DNA of 64,000 nucleotides from Limanda limanda (lineage: Eukaryota > Chordata > Actinopteri > Pleuronectiformes > Pleuronectidae). Location: contig NC_083648.1 in assembly GCF_963576545.1 (NCBI RefSeq), positions 10,589,739-10,653,738 of the forward strand. Reading direction: 5' to 3'. This document shows positions 40,655 to 50,523 of this stretch, in pieces. Position numbers and translations under genes: made by a program. The notes under the pieces were generated by a model. That model was not told where the DNA came from, did not search any database, and worked only from the letters and a program-made list of their open reading frames with translations. Every line of letters begins with the position of its first letter. Position 1 is the first letter of the stretch.

Positions 40655-40965
40655 GAGGCCGTGGACTAGTGGCAGAAACTTTGACTATGGGCAGAAAAGG
40701 TCTCTGGTTCGACTCCACGGAGAAACAACAAAAAGACGAACCTGGATTGATCTGTCCAAAATCCAAGAGGATTCTCCCTACCCTGTCTAGTGCCCCTGAG
40801 CAAGGCACCTTACTCCCCCAACATCTGCTCCCCGGGCGCCGTACACGGCTGCTCACTGCTCTGTGTGTCCTGCACCAGATGGGTTAAAAGCAGAGGTTTC
40901 CCTCCTTGCATGAGTGTGCTCGTGCATGTCTGTGCATGTGTTTGGGACAATTAAATGTATCTTAT
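40655..40965 (+). mobile_element. tRNA-derived SINE, copy 2
   Basis: Same family as the element at 10210-10500, in the opposite orientation. Shared landmarks are GGACTAGTGGCAGAAACTT, GACTATGGGCAGAAAAGG, one B-box GGTTCGACTCC, GATTGATCTGTCC, GGATTCTCCCTACCCTGTCTAG and the tail GGGACAATTAAATGTATCTT. The head is tRNA-like, which suggests an internal pol III promoter. No clear target-site duplication was found. Confidence 0.7.
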
Positions 40966-41493
40966 TATGTCCCATTTGTGCCTCTGCATTGTTCAATCAT
41001 CAGGATACCTTGGTGTAACATTTGGCGGCATCTCTTTCTCTGGCGTGGGTTTCAAAATAAAATACCAGACCCTCACTGGAGGTCAGACCTTGGTGGGTGA
41101 GATGGAGACGTGCTCTTCCTGAGGCAGCAGCAGCAGCAGGCACAGGCTGCCTCTCCTGGCTGCAGCTGCACATTTCCCTGTTACCACTGCAGTGCACGGA
41201 GGGCAACTCAGCCCCACAGACAGGACAATGAGAAATCTGCTACGCCCCCCCCCCCCCCCCCAGCCTCAAAGTGTGATTGTTGACACTGTGGCAATGAGCC
41301 CGCGACAATGTATCCAAGTGTGCGTAAAAGGGAAAAGAAGGAAAACGAGCCCCCTCCCTTTCTCTCCCTTTCTTTCTCCCTCACACAACAACCCCACTAC
41401 CCCCCCCCCACCCCCCCCCACCCATAGCCCTTAATGAATGAAAGGTAGCACTCGACAGTGAAAAGCCAGTATGGTTCCCCCCCCTCCACTCAC

Positions 41494-41854
41494 CTTCAAT
41501 GGAGATCACATGCTCCCGGATCTGGTTCTGCAGGGCCAGGTCGTCGATGCGCTCGATCAGGTCGTAGATGGAGTAGATGTTCGGGTGGACGGACTCGAAC
41601 CGGTGGATCTCTGCCCTGATGGCCGCCGAGTTGGACAAAACAAACTGGGAGTTGGGCTGGGCAGCCTGGCCCGAGACCGTCCCCGAGCCGAACTGGCCGC
41701 CCCCCGAGCTCGCGGACGAGCCGGATCCGAACTGGGACGGGATGGACTGGGGCACCGGGACCGGGACCTGCGCCGGGACCGTGCCCGGAGTGGGCATGGC
41801 CGGCTGGGACTGCTGCGAGAGACCGGACCCTGGGACGCCCGACTGGAAATTCAT
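41494..41854 (-). CDS. agap3: agap3-like first coding exon (Arf GAP with GTPase, ankyrin and PH domains), partial
   Basis: The first 120 residues plus one base, on the minus strand, start at ATG 41854-41852. The N-terminus MNFQSG is followed by a Pro/Gln/Ser/Gly-rich low-complexity tail. Then comes the family signature LSNSAAIRAEIHRFESVHP and DLIERIDDLALQNQIREHV, ending ISIE. After GAA-G the strand reads GTGAGT (intron from 41493), a perfect donor in phase 1, where AGAP1/AGAP3 genes also end this exon. MNFQ, and DLALQNQIREHVISIE rather than the AGAP1 form with EEPVLQ, favour agap3. The full protein would add a Ras-like GTPase domain, split PH domain, Arf-GAP zinc finger and ankyrin repeats, and would act on Arf GTPases at endosomes and synapses. 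I found none of those exons in the 41 kb downstream, so the rest must lie outside the window or in exons too short for me to see. Confidence 0.87.
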
Positions 41855-42360
41855 CTCGGGGGGGGGGGTTTTGTTGTGTGTCTCTTCGGAAGCGACTGCA
41901 ACTGTTTCTCAACGCGAACGTGCGAGCGTGGGAATCAGGAACAAAAGAAGTCCTCGGGATCTGATGGGCTGGGACTCGGTCTGCATCAATAGGGGGTCTC
42001 CGATTGCAACGAAACGCGACTCGTGTTCATATCAGCACGACTTGACTGTGATTCATTTTCTCGTTATTGGCCAGATCTGTCCAGCAGGGCCCTGGTTGTC
42101 TCTCTGTCTTGTCTGTGGCCGAACCCGCGGTGCCTCACCACTTGTCTGGGACACTCCTCCCCGGGCTGCGCCGCCCTGTGCTGTGTGCTCTGGACCCGGG
42201 TCTTCCTCTGGGTGAAGGAGACAATGGGGCTCTCCTGGTCCGCAGCCTCGAACGCGTTGTGTGTCTCTGCGCTGGAATGAAAACCGCGTTCAGTCCTCTC
42301 TGGTCCAAGTGGTCCCTGCCCAGCGCCCTCCTCCTCCTCCTCCGCATGCTGCAACGTCAC
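41855..42360 (-). promoter_or_regulatory. agap3: agap3 5' UTR and CpG-rich promoter region
   Basis: Together with the first exon this forms a GC-rich, CpG-rich block of about 0.9 kb with sharp edges into AT-rich or simple-repeat DNA. That is the usual form of a vertebrate CpG-island promoter. A run of C/G (about 41859-41868) lies just upstream of the start codon. Just beyond the distal edge, the plus strand is G-rich with a GTGGTGGTGG tract (about 42426-42446). The exact transcription start cannot be read from sequence. Confidence 0.6.
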
Positions 42361-42681
42361 CCATCACGTAATTGTACTTGAGATGGGGGAGGGTGTGATT
42401 GGGGATCTGGTGGAGGGAGAGAGAGTGGTGGTGGTGGTGGGGGGGTGGCAACGTGCACATCATTGTAATAACCTACCTGAGCGTTATGCAACTGTTAACA
42501 CAAAACAACAACTGGCCGCTGCAGGATGCTCGAGGAGATGCTGCAGCCACACTGCAGATGACATTTGGGCTTGTTGTTATTTGGCTTTGAAGCAAACAAA
42601 CACAAGTGATTGTTTCCCACGCAGGCCCACACACACTCACAGCCATCTGTGTACGCGGACGTTGACGTGCAGTTACTTGTC

Positions 42682-42752
42682 AGATAAGATGAGATGAGAT
42701 GAGATAAGATAAGATAAGATAAGATAAGATAAGATAAGATAAGATAAGATAA
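42682..42752 (+). repeat. (GATAA)n / GATGA pentanucleotide satellite
   Basis: About 14 units of GATAA, with GATGA variants at the 5' end. It runs directly into the retroelement tail at 42753, so it probably grew from that element's terminal repeats. Confidence 0.85.
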
Positions 42753-43060
42753 ACCTTTATTAGTCCAACAAAGGGGAAACTTGCAATATTACAGCTGCAA
42801 GAGTCAGCAAAAGGCATCAGTAGGTAATAATAAGTAACATGCAAAAAAAAGTGTATAAGAGTGTAAGGAAATAGAAAAATATAGAAAACTATATGACTGG
42901 AATAAAAACTAGTATATGAATATATGGATATCCAGTGTAAGGACAAGAAAATAATATGTACAGTGTGAGAATATGTACAGTGAGTGGATTGCACATAAAC
43001 CATTGTATTGCACAGACAGAATGAATATTGCACAGTTAAGAGAGAATTGATGTTCGTCTG
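42753..43060 (-). repeat. Retroelement tail (CTTTATTAGTCC type)
   Basis: CCTTTATTAGTCCAACAAAG, GGGAAACTTGCAATATTACA, GCTGCAAGAGTCAGCAAAAG and repeated GTACAGTG and TTGCACA words match a very common fish element that reads (ACAAGGGGAAATTTGC). I assign the minus strand only because the pentanucleotide tract, presumably the 3' tail, lies at the low-coordinate end. Confidence 0.5.
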
Positions 43061-43114
43061 TGGTTCTGTCTTTTGGATAAACACCAAACTTAAAGCCAAG
43101 CACAAAAGGCATCA

Positions 43115-43142
43115 ATATATATATATATATATATATATATAG
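43115..43142 (+). repeat. (AT)n microsatellite
   Basis: About 14 AT units. Confidence 0.9.
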
Positions 43143-43329
43143 ATAGTTTACCAATAATTTCATTAGTTATCATATTTTTTGAACAAATCTGAATGTCTTG
43201 CATTAAAGGTAAATTAGAAGTGGCATTATATGGGTCAGTTATAAAGGAGGAAACAGAGCCACCTTCTGGTATTAATGTGATTTACAACAACAGCTGTTAG
43301 AGGCTTTGTGACTGTCACGGTCAGTCAAG

Positions 43330-43470
43330 ATTCTGGATGGTGGGTTATTGATGTGGTGTGGTATGGTATAGTTATGGTGTGCTGTGGTGTGCTGTGGTAT
43401 AATTATGGTATGTTGTGGTATGGTTATGGTGTGTGGTGTGGAAATGTATGGTATGGTGTGGTATGATGTT
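43330..43470 (+). repeat. TATGG/TGTGG degenerate minisatellite
   Basis: Irregular tandem units such as TGTGGTATGG, TTATGGTGTG and CTGTGGTGTG over about 140 bp. G-rich on the plus strand, with no coding frame. Confidence 0.75.
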
Positions 43471-45319
43471 TGATGCTCGACAATTACTGCAAAAATGAAA
43501 ATAATAAATGTTTAAAAGATGATTAAAAATTAAGTGATGTATAAAACTATCAAGTGTAGTGTGGCTCAGTGTCTATACAAGTAAGATATGTAGCAAAAAA
43601 TATAAGAACACAGAGGAATAAACTACAACCTAGACTAAAATAGAAATAGAAAAAAGTAGTATTTTAAATGACTATTCTAATAGGGATTAAGATATTTTCA
43701 ACTGACCCGAGGTACTTGAGTTGTACATTATTCATAGTATTTCAATGCTTGCAAAATCTTACTTTTGTATGTTCATCTAAGTTTATTTTATTCTCTATGT
43801 CGCCAAACTTGAAGTGACTGCTGAGATGATAGACACTTCCAACTGCATCATGACACACAGTTTTATATTGTTTATTGCAGCTGTGTTGTATCTGAACAGA
43901 CGTGGATTCGAAACAATCTGCTGTATTATAGATTAATTTAATTACTTATGGTCAGTATTTGAATGTGGATGATGCTGTTCCAGGTCAACAACGTGCTGCA
44001 TGACTGCTTCCTACAGAGAAACCCAACCCCAATTTGTAGAAAGGCATGACAGCTATCCCTCAATCAACAGAGAGTTTTTAAATGTCCTCAGCCTTCTGCC
44101 TCCATCTGTTGACCACATTAGGAACTCCTCCTCTCAAACACATCACTGTCATCATCCTACAGCACGCCATGTTATTATGCAGGTAATTCCCTGGTTCCTT
44201 ATGTATGTATCTGACAAATTATAATGTTAGTTCTGCTATTATGGGCTATGTTTTCAACCAGGCACCTGGTGACACACACAGGAGTGGCCTGCAGGGCGGA
44301 CATGTCATGACAACTGTAACTATTCTACACAAGGGCTCAAAGACTCAGAGTGATGTGCGTCACACCCCTGTGCTTTTCTCACGATGTTGCATAACAGAAT
44401 ATATAAAATAGTCATTCATGTTCAAGTCTAATAATTTTTACATCCATTTTTATGAAAAAGTTCAAATTAACTGAAAGAAATTAAGTGATAAAACTTTGTG
44501 TTTAATGCTGATGAGCAGTTCTCCTCTTCCTCTGAGTAAAATATTAAAGTTCAGCCCTGGTTCGCAGCACGATGGCTTCAGCATGTTAAGCGTTTCGTGT
44601 CACAATTGAGTAATCTAGTTTCTTGCCCTAAATGATCTGCGAAAGCCTGTGAGAGCTGCCCCGGGACACTGGAAGTTATCATGAATACTAGAACAGCCCA
44701 GTTCCTCTTTTGAGCATAGAAATATTTATGAAACGTCTCTTTTACTGCTGGGTATTTTAACTTGCAGACATGTGGCTTAAATTCAAATTGACAGGCTGAA
44801 TTTCTTCCTTCTCATTGTGGCCAAACCCTCCATGTGAACCATTATTAAAGCCTCACGATCAAACCACTTCCGATGGACGATATTTCACTCTGATCTCATG
44901 TTTTGCTGGAGACGAGATGGAGCCACTCTTTAATCACTGCATTTTTATCCACCAACCGCAGTTAGAAACATCCTCTGGCAAAGAGCCGTACATACTGGGT
45001 GAAATTAAGTTATTTTATTATTGATCATATAATATACCCATAACTGTAAGGCACATAGGCTGCTGAACAATGGAAATAATATTCAAGAAGTATCATCCCA
45101 TTGGTATCAGTTCATTTATTATTTGTCTTTTTTCGTTTTGTTATTTTTATTATATATTGATCTAATGTGTATATTATCTATTTAACATGTTTGTAAATGT
45201 GACCATTGATTTCTGTTTGGTAAACCTTTACACCGTACATTTGATTATTTCTAATGGCGTCCTCATTAATACAGTGTCATTCTGATTATGCCTGTTCTGC
45301 TTTGTACAGTGGTTTTTCA
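43471..45319. other. No gene seen; intergenic
   Basis: AT-rich DNA between agap3 and rb1cc1 with only short unsupported open frames. Confidence 0.55.
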
Positions 45320-45720
45320 ACCAAACTTAGAAAGAAACTGTAAGTGATGCAAAATAATGTTATTGGCTGTTTGTTAAATGCATCCCCTTTTACTCATATT
45401 GAGGAATTCAATAGGGCCGCTACCAGTACAGCTCAGAGTAGAGAAACAGAAGCTGAATCATATGTTCAATAGTATTATTGGTTATGCTCCTAAATACTTG
45501 TGCTTTCAGATGACAGTGGTTAATTCTCATTATAGCCATAAAACCAGGGCCAGTGTATGCTCATGTACAATGCCAAGAGTAAATCCTGTAGCCAGGGGCT
45601 CCTTTCTTTAACACACTTGTTGTGGAAGAGCCTTTCGTTCAAATCTAGCTCCTACATCTAAGAGGAGCTGTTACAAGTCAGGTCAAGAGTATTTTATAGG
45701 ATAGGGTTATAGATTTCTGT
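45320..45720 (+). pseudogene. LINE remnant: 3' end of reverse-transcriptase ORF, broken
   Basis: Reading across stops and one frame change gives MQNNVIGCLLNASPFTHIEE, then LPVQLRVEKQKLNHMFNSII, GYAPKYL, HKTRASV and LLWKSL. These follow the order of the C-terminal end of a well-known fish non-LTR retrotransposon ORF2 (QLRVEQLKLNHMYNI, GYAPQYL, TRASV, LLWNSLP). The copy has in-frame stops and a frameshift, so it is inactive. Confidence 0.65.
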
Positions 45721-45868
45721 TGTAATATGCATCACATCTTATTTTGGCTTTTCCTTGTTGATTTTTGTTGATTTTTTTTTCTCCTTCTAGGATTTAATGG
45801 TACCTAGTAGGATTTTAAGATTATTTTGTTTTCAGATCAATTCTTGTTAAATGTTTTTGTGTCTTTTT

Positions 45869-45940
45869 AGGGCCCGAGCACTGACAGGCACTGACAGACA
45901 GTGAGGCCCTATTGAAATTGTAAGGATTATTATTATTATA
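45869..45940 (+). repeat. GGGCCCGAGCACTGACAGG-type teleost repeat fragment
   Basis: AGGGCCCGAGCACTGACAGG, CACTGACAGACAGTGAGGCC and TATTGAAATTGTAAGGATTA followed by an ATT run is a sequence I recognise as dispersed widely in fish genomes. Short fragment, no coding content. Confidence 0.5.
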
Positions 45941-46019
45941 TATTTTCAATTATAATGATTTTTTTTAATTTTTACATTTTTTAATTATTTATTTAATTTT
46001 TAATTTACATATTGTGCAA

Positions 46020-46163
46020 TGAATAGGTGCTTGAAGTCCTGCCAATTTTAGTGCTTCAGTATCTTGCCAAGGACACTTCGGCATGCAGATGGGGAAGAGT
46101 GGGGATTGAACTGCCAACCTTACTGTTGGAGAACGACCACTCTACCCCCCAGGCCACACCGCC
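46020..46163 (-). mobile_element. tRNA-derived SINE of a second family
   Basis: On the minus strand it starts CGGCGGTGTGGCCTGGGG, with an A-box-like TGGCCTGGGGGGTAGAGTGG and a B-box-like GGTTGGCAGTTCAATCCC. A body with CCGAAGTGTCCTTGGCAAGA follows. The spacing of the two boxes is tRNA-like. It differs from the SINE pair at 10.2 and 40.7 kb. Confidence 0.55.
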
Positions 46164-48699
46164 GATTGTTGGTTGCTAGATTGTGATCAGACTTTAAAGC
46201 TTTGGTGATGGAGGTTGTGGGTCAATGTTATAAATATTGTCTTTCACTGTTAAAATTGATGGATGTGTGTTGACGTTTTTAAAAGGCACTGAATGATAAT
46301 TATTATAAAACCTCCTCTCAGTTAAATAATATGCTGATAATACTTGAGCCTTGAGCCTGAGAGTGAAATGCTCTTCCTAATACCCACATGAAAGTGAGAT
46401 TCAGAGCTGATTTACGTTTGTTTTTGTCTTGACATCATGGGACCACCAAAATACGCAGGTACATAAATATTAATAATTACAAACTTATAGAGTTTTCATA
46501 CATGAATTTATGAGATAAACAGTCAAGGATAAATTTATAAAGAGGGGGAAAAATCTGACATATAAGTGTCAAAAAGAGGCAGATTCGTTTCATGAGCCAA
46601 CTGAAAAAGGAGGAACTTAACTATGTTTAAGCCCTGCTGGATACCAGCCAGACAGACCAGTTTAAACTGCCACCCTTCAAACTGTCACCTAACCAGTTCA
46701 CTGCTGGTTTTTTTTGCATCAACATTTCCACATGGCATAAGATGCAATAATTTTGTTCCAGGTCTGAAGTTGATTTCTAAAAGTTCACGAGGAGCTGGAG
46801 GAACATGTGGGGACTATTGGCAAACAACAACAAGGTCATCCACCACCAATAAATCAGGCTTCAGTTTCAAGCATAAACAAGAGACTTTCTGAAACATTTC
46901 TGCTTGGTGCAATGCTTTATAAAAGCCGTCTACTGTAGATAATCTAAATATCTGAACCACAGTACAAAATTGTGTTCTATGGGCTAGAGTATAATACTTG
47001 GCAACACCTAAGAGATGATTACATGGATTTTAATGCATGGAGGTAGAAGGCATGTCACCCTGATGTTCTGTTTGGGGTCCTGGGCCCTTTTTAACAGCTC
47101 CAAAAATAGATGTTGTTTTATTACATCAATATGCTGGAACTAATGATAATTCATGAGCATTGCTTACAAACATGATTTTGAGCTTGTTTTAATAATCAGC
47201 TACAGGAAGTGATGCAGCAGCATTACCCCTGTTTGGAGTTTAGATCCTGTTCACTGGAGACTTTTTTCAACTTTATTTATAAAAGGTTTAATGAGGAGTT
47301 AGAGCCCTCAGCGGCCTAGGAAACACGCTTTATATCACTATGTGGGATATTATAATATCCACTCCTTTTTGGTATTTAAAGCAAGAAATAGCAGCAGAAG
47401 AGGTCACTGTGGGAATCACATTTTAGATTCTTCCCCCTAATTTGGTTTGACTCAGTTGATTTCAGATGATGTTAGATGCAATAAGAAGTGGTAGATAAAG
47501 GAATCACCCACTTGTTTCCATTTGCGACATTGGTTGAAATAAATCATTTGACACAGTGACCTCTAGAGGAAGTTTGATTTATAGAACATTACACTGATTA
47601 TAGGATCAGTTCACATAAGTACATAATATATTATGGCAAATAATGAATATGCAGTAACCTTGACGACCATGCAGTTTGATTACCCATTGATATGCCAATC
47701 ACATTTTGGTTTCAAACGTTGTAAGACACAAACATACTTTCAGTTAATATAGTGAACAAAAGGAAGTACTAATGTTAATAATGCACCACTTTTATTTATT
47801 TCATATTGATAGTCTGACATTTATTTATTGTTTTGTTCTATTTGAGCTATTGTCAATATTGAAATGTATGTTTTGTAAAAAAAAAAGGTCTGTCATAATA
47901 ATAATCAAGGTACACTAAGAATAAACTCTTAGGGGTATAACAGTACTGTTTTTCTTTGGAAAGGTAGGTCGCCCATATATTATATAATTTATTTATTTGC
48001 TGTCAGTCACAGCAAGTTAAAATTAGTTGCGATAATACTATGTCTCTTAATTTTTTTATTGTCATGCATTGTCCTTCACTTCATATGTAAAGCCCTCACA
48101 TGCTAAAATCACGTAATGTGTCAGACAATGAGAAGTGCTGTGCTACAAACCCCAGACTGCCTCATCTTTGCATCTTTTTATAAACAGTCTGAGTCTTTGC
48201 AGCAAAACAGGATCATCCACACACTGCAGCCCTCCGTAAACCACACCCCTTCTTATGTTGCAGCAAAACACTCCACGGTTTCCCACAATGCACCTGGGCA
48301 AGCACATTGACGAACGCATAGACTCATGGGGAACTAGACACCGTTTTCAGAGCCGAATCTTTTGAACCCGATCAGTGAAACGCACATATGTGTCAGTAGC
48401 TTTAATTCATTGACGTCAGTAGGCTTAATGGGCAATGTAGGGAATACAAATGTAAGGATCACAGAGTAAAATAACATAAATAAAAATATGGGACAATAAT
48501 GTTATAGTATAGATTATATTTGAGGCTGTGTTTCTTTTCTTTTAAAGACTGGTAATATATATATATATTTGAAGTTGGAGGTAGTTTTACATTGCATATT
48601 GCAAATTGACATTGCTCTCCTGTTTTGCATTTCACTTTTTACTTTACTTTTTATATCTCTTATCTTTCATATATTTTTATTTTATATATTGTTTTGTTT
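46164..48699. other. No gene seen; intergenic
   Basis: AT-rich DNA upstream of rb1cc1 with no coding signal recognised. A T-rich run near 48610 belongs to the retroelement tail that follows. Confidence 0.55.
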
Positions 48700-48835
48700 T
48701 TTCTTATGTGTGTTGTATTTATTGTGTTTTTATGTTTTTATGTTCATTGTAGGCACCAACAACCAGAGCAAATTCCAGGTAGGTGTAAACCTACTTGGCA
48801 ATAAATACATTCGGATTTGGATTCTGATTATGTCA
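48700..48835 (+). repeat. Retroelement 3' tail (CTTGGCAATAAA type)
   Basis: GCACCAACAACCAGAGCAAA, TTCCAGGTAGGTGTAAACC, TACTTGGCAATAAATACATT and GGATTTGGATTCTGATTATG is the recognisable 3' end of a common fish non-LTR element. The T-rich stretch before it (48610-48720) gives a spurious hydrophobic reading frame. Confidence 0.55.
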
Positions 48836-49189
48836 AGCCAGAATAACTAAATAGGTAAAATAATTTGAAATAAATAAATACAAGTTATAAATGTTTACAA
48901 TAATGCATGGCAAAAGAAGGAAAGATAAAACCCTACCCTACCTTTATGATCGCTAAATCAATCCAGAACATTTACAATCCAGAAAACATTTTAATATCTT
49001 ATCATGTATTTCTTTAAATGTCACGTAGATATTTCTAAATGCAATCGACAACAATAAAATGCGTGTAGTTATCTTATAAATGCGCAGAACAAAAGTCAAC
49101 CTGACTTGTGTAACTTGTGTGTGTATTGGTCGGTTCGTACACGTTCTGCGCATCAGCAGATGACAACAACAAAACAGACCGAGCTACTG

Positions 49190-49492
49190 AGAGGGTGTTA
49201 GCATAGTTAGCTACCTGAGATAAACAACCAGGGCTCCGGCGAGTCTCTTACGACATCTCCGCTGGACTTTGCCAAATCAGAAGTCTGCTTTACCCCCAGT
49301 AGGGTTGACCTGTGCCACTGACCATGGCTGTCAGCTGTCCGTGTCTTATTTAGTCCAGCTAACGTGAGCTAAGTGGCTTGGCGAGCTAGCTCTATGTATG
49401 CCCAGCTAAAACAGGTTAGCTAGCTAGCTCGGTTGCTAGCTTGTCGGCTAGCGAGGTGGAGACCAAGAACGGGGAGATGCGAGAGAAGCGAG
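49190..49492 (+). promoter_or_regulatory. rb1cc1: Probable rb1cc1 promoter and noncoding first exon
   Basis: A GC-richer patch sits in AT-rich surroundings about 1 kb upstream of the coding start. It ends in a strong donor (CGAG|GTAAGA, GT at 49493-49494) that can splice to the acceptor at 50460-50461 just before the coding exon. No long open frame is present, which fits a 5' untranslated exon. The transcription start is not fixed by sequence, and I see no clear TATA box. The exon and the intron after it are unusually rich in TAGC/GCTA words. The layout (noncoding exon, about 1-kb intron, then UTR plus start) fits vertebrate RB1CC1. Confidence 0.55.
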
Positions 49493-50461
49493 GTAAGACA
49501 CTCGCAGTCGTGTTTGTTATCAACTCAGCAGGGGGTATCATCTGTACATCTGAATGAGTGTGAAACTGTTGGTGTTGGCTGTTGTGGTCAATCTTATCAC
49601 ATTTGTCAAAATCATCGAAATTAGAAATAGCGTTCCTGCGCTAGCCTGACAGCTGTGTTAGCTAATAGCCAGTTAGCACAGTCAGCGGTTTACTCCAGAC
49701 AAGCTAGGTGGCTAGCTGCTGGCGCTGGCTGCTTCTTTGACACTGTAACAGCGAATGACTGGAGGCCTCTGGGGTAAAAAGAGCAACGACTGAGTGTCCT
49801 CTGTTTTAAAATGGGTCAAGGAAAACACGTCCCACTGTAACACGGGACAACAGCAGGCCAAGAGACATGCTAGCTGCGATTAACGTCAATTAACTGACAT
49901 TTACCAACGCTCAGGTTGTCTGAGCCTCGGTTAGCAACTTGGCTGAGGAGGTGTTTTATGTTGTCATGCTAACAGCAGTGAACAGTGAGTGGTGCTAATT
50001 GAAGTAATGTCCTAAAGTTGGCTTTGCAGTTGTGAATACCTCCTCAGATGACCGTGAGCAAATGTTAAATAGCTTTTATGTGTGTCTTAAGACAGTTTGA
50101 CACTAGAGCAACATATCAGGTGAATTGTAACATCACAAACTTGAGAGTAGCCAGTAACTAACAACAAGGTGACTGCCCGAGGTTGAATTATTCAGTGTCC
50201 AAGAGACTATGGGTTTTGTTGGACGGGTATGGTGACATGATGGACCTTACTGTTAAAAGAATAGACCATGTGAAGAGACAGACTGAAACAATGTCCTCTT
50301 CATGTGTTATTTAGTCCAGAAAACGCTGTGCATGGGTGTTTGTCAGGTGGCTTTGTGCATTTAATGAATGGCAGCGTCATTCATTTACTGATAAAGAATG
50401 TTTGATAAATATGTATGAGCTGTGACAATCATCAATCTAATGTTTGTGCTTTGTTTCACAG

Positions 50462-50523
50462 GGTGGCCTCGAATGACTAAATGAGCAAGTTAGGCAAGTG
50501 TGTAGAAGTCTGGGAGAGTCAAC
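50462..50523 (+). other. rb1cc1: rb1cc1 5' UTR in the start-codon exon
   Basis: The acceptor TTTGTTTCACAG ends at 50461, and the 62 bases up to the ATG at 50524 carry an in-frame TAG at 50503-50505. That rules out an N-terminal extension in this exon and supports the chosen methionine. Confidence 0.75.

Larger units (their letters stand above)
29673..41493. other. agap3: No gene seen; proximal agap3 intron 1
   Basis: This stretch directly follows the agap3 exon 1 donor on the minus strand. It holds repeat copies B and C, SINE copy 2, G-rich tracts at 30141-30166 and 32970-32989, and poly-C tracts (41245-41261 and 41401-41423). Confidence 0.55.

Noticed and set aside
41471..42215. Plus-strand open frames of 173 and 212 codons
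   Set aside because: They are antisense to the agap3 exon and its CpG-rich 5' end. The GC-rich sequence keeps the frames open, while the minus strand carries the recognisable protein.
42064..42360. Minus-strand 98-codon frame upstream of agap3 exon 1
   Set aside because: It is in the presumed 5' UTR/CpG island, with Glu and Arg runs from GC-rich triplets and no family resemblance.
48569..48850. Hydrophobic 93-codon frame that looks like a membrane protein
   Set aside because: The Phe/Leu/Ile run comes from the T-rich body of a retroelement tail.
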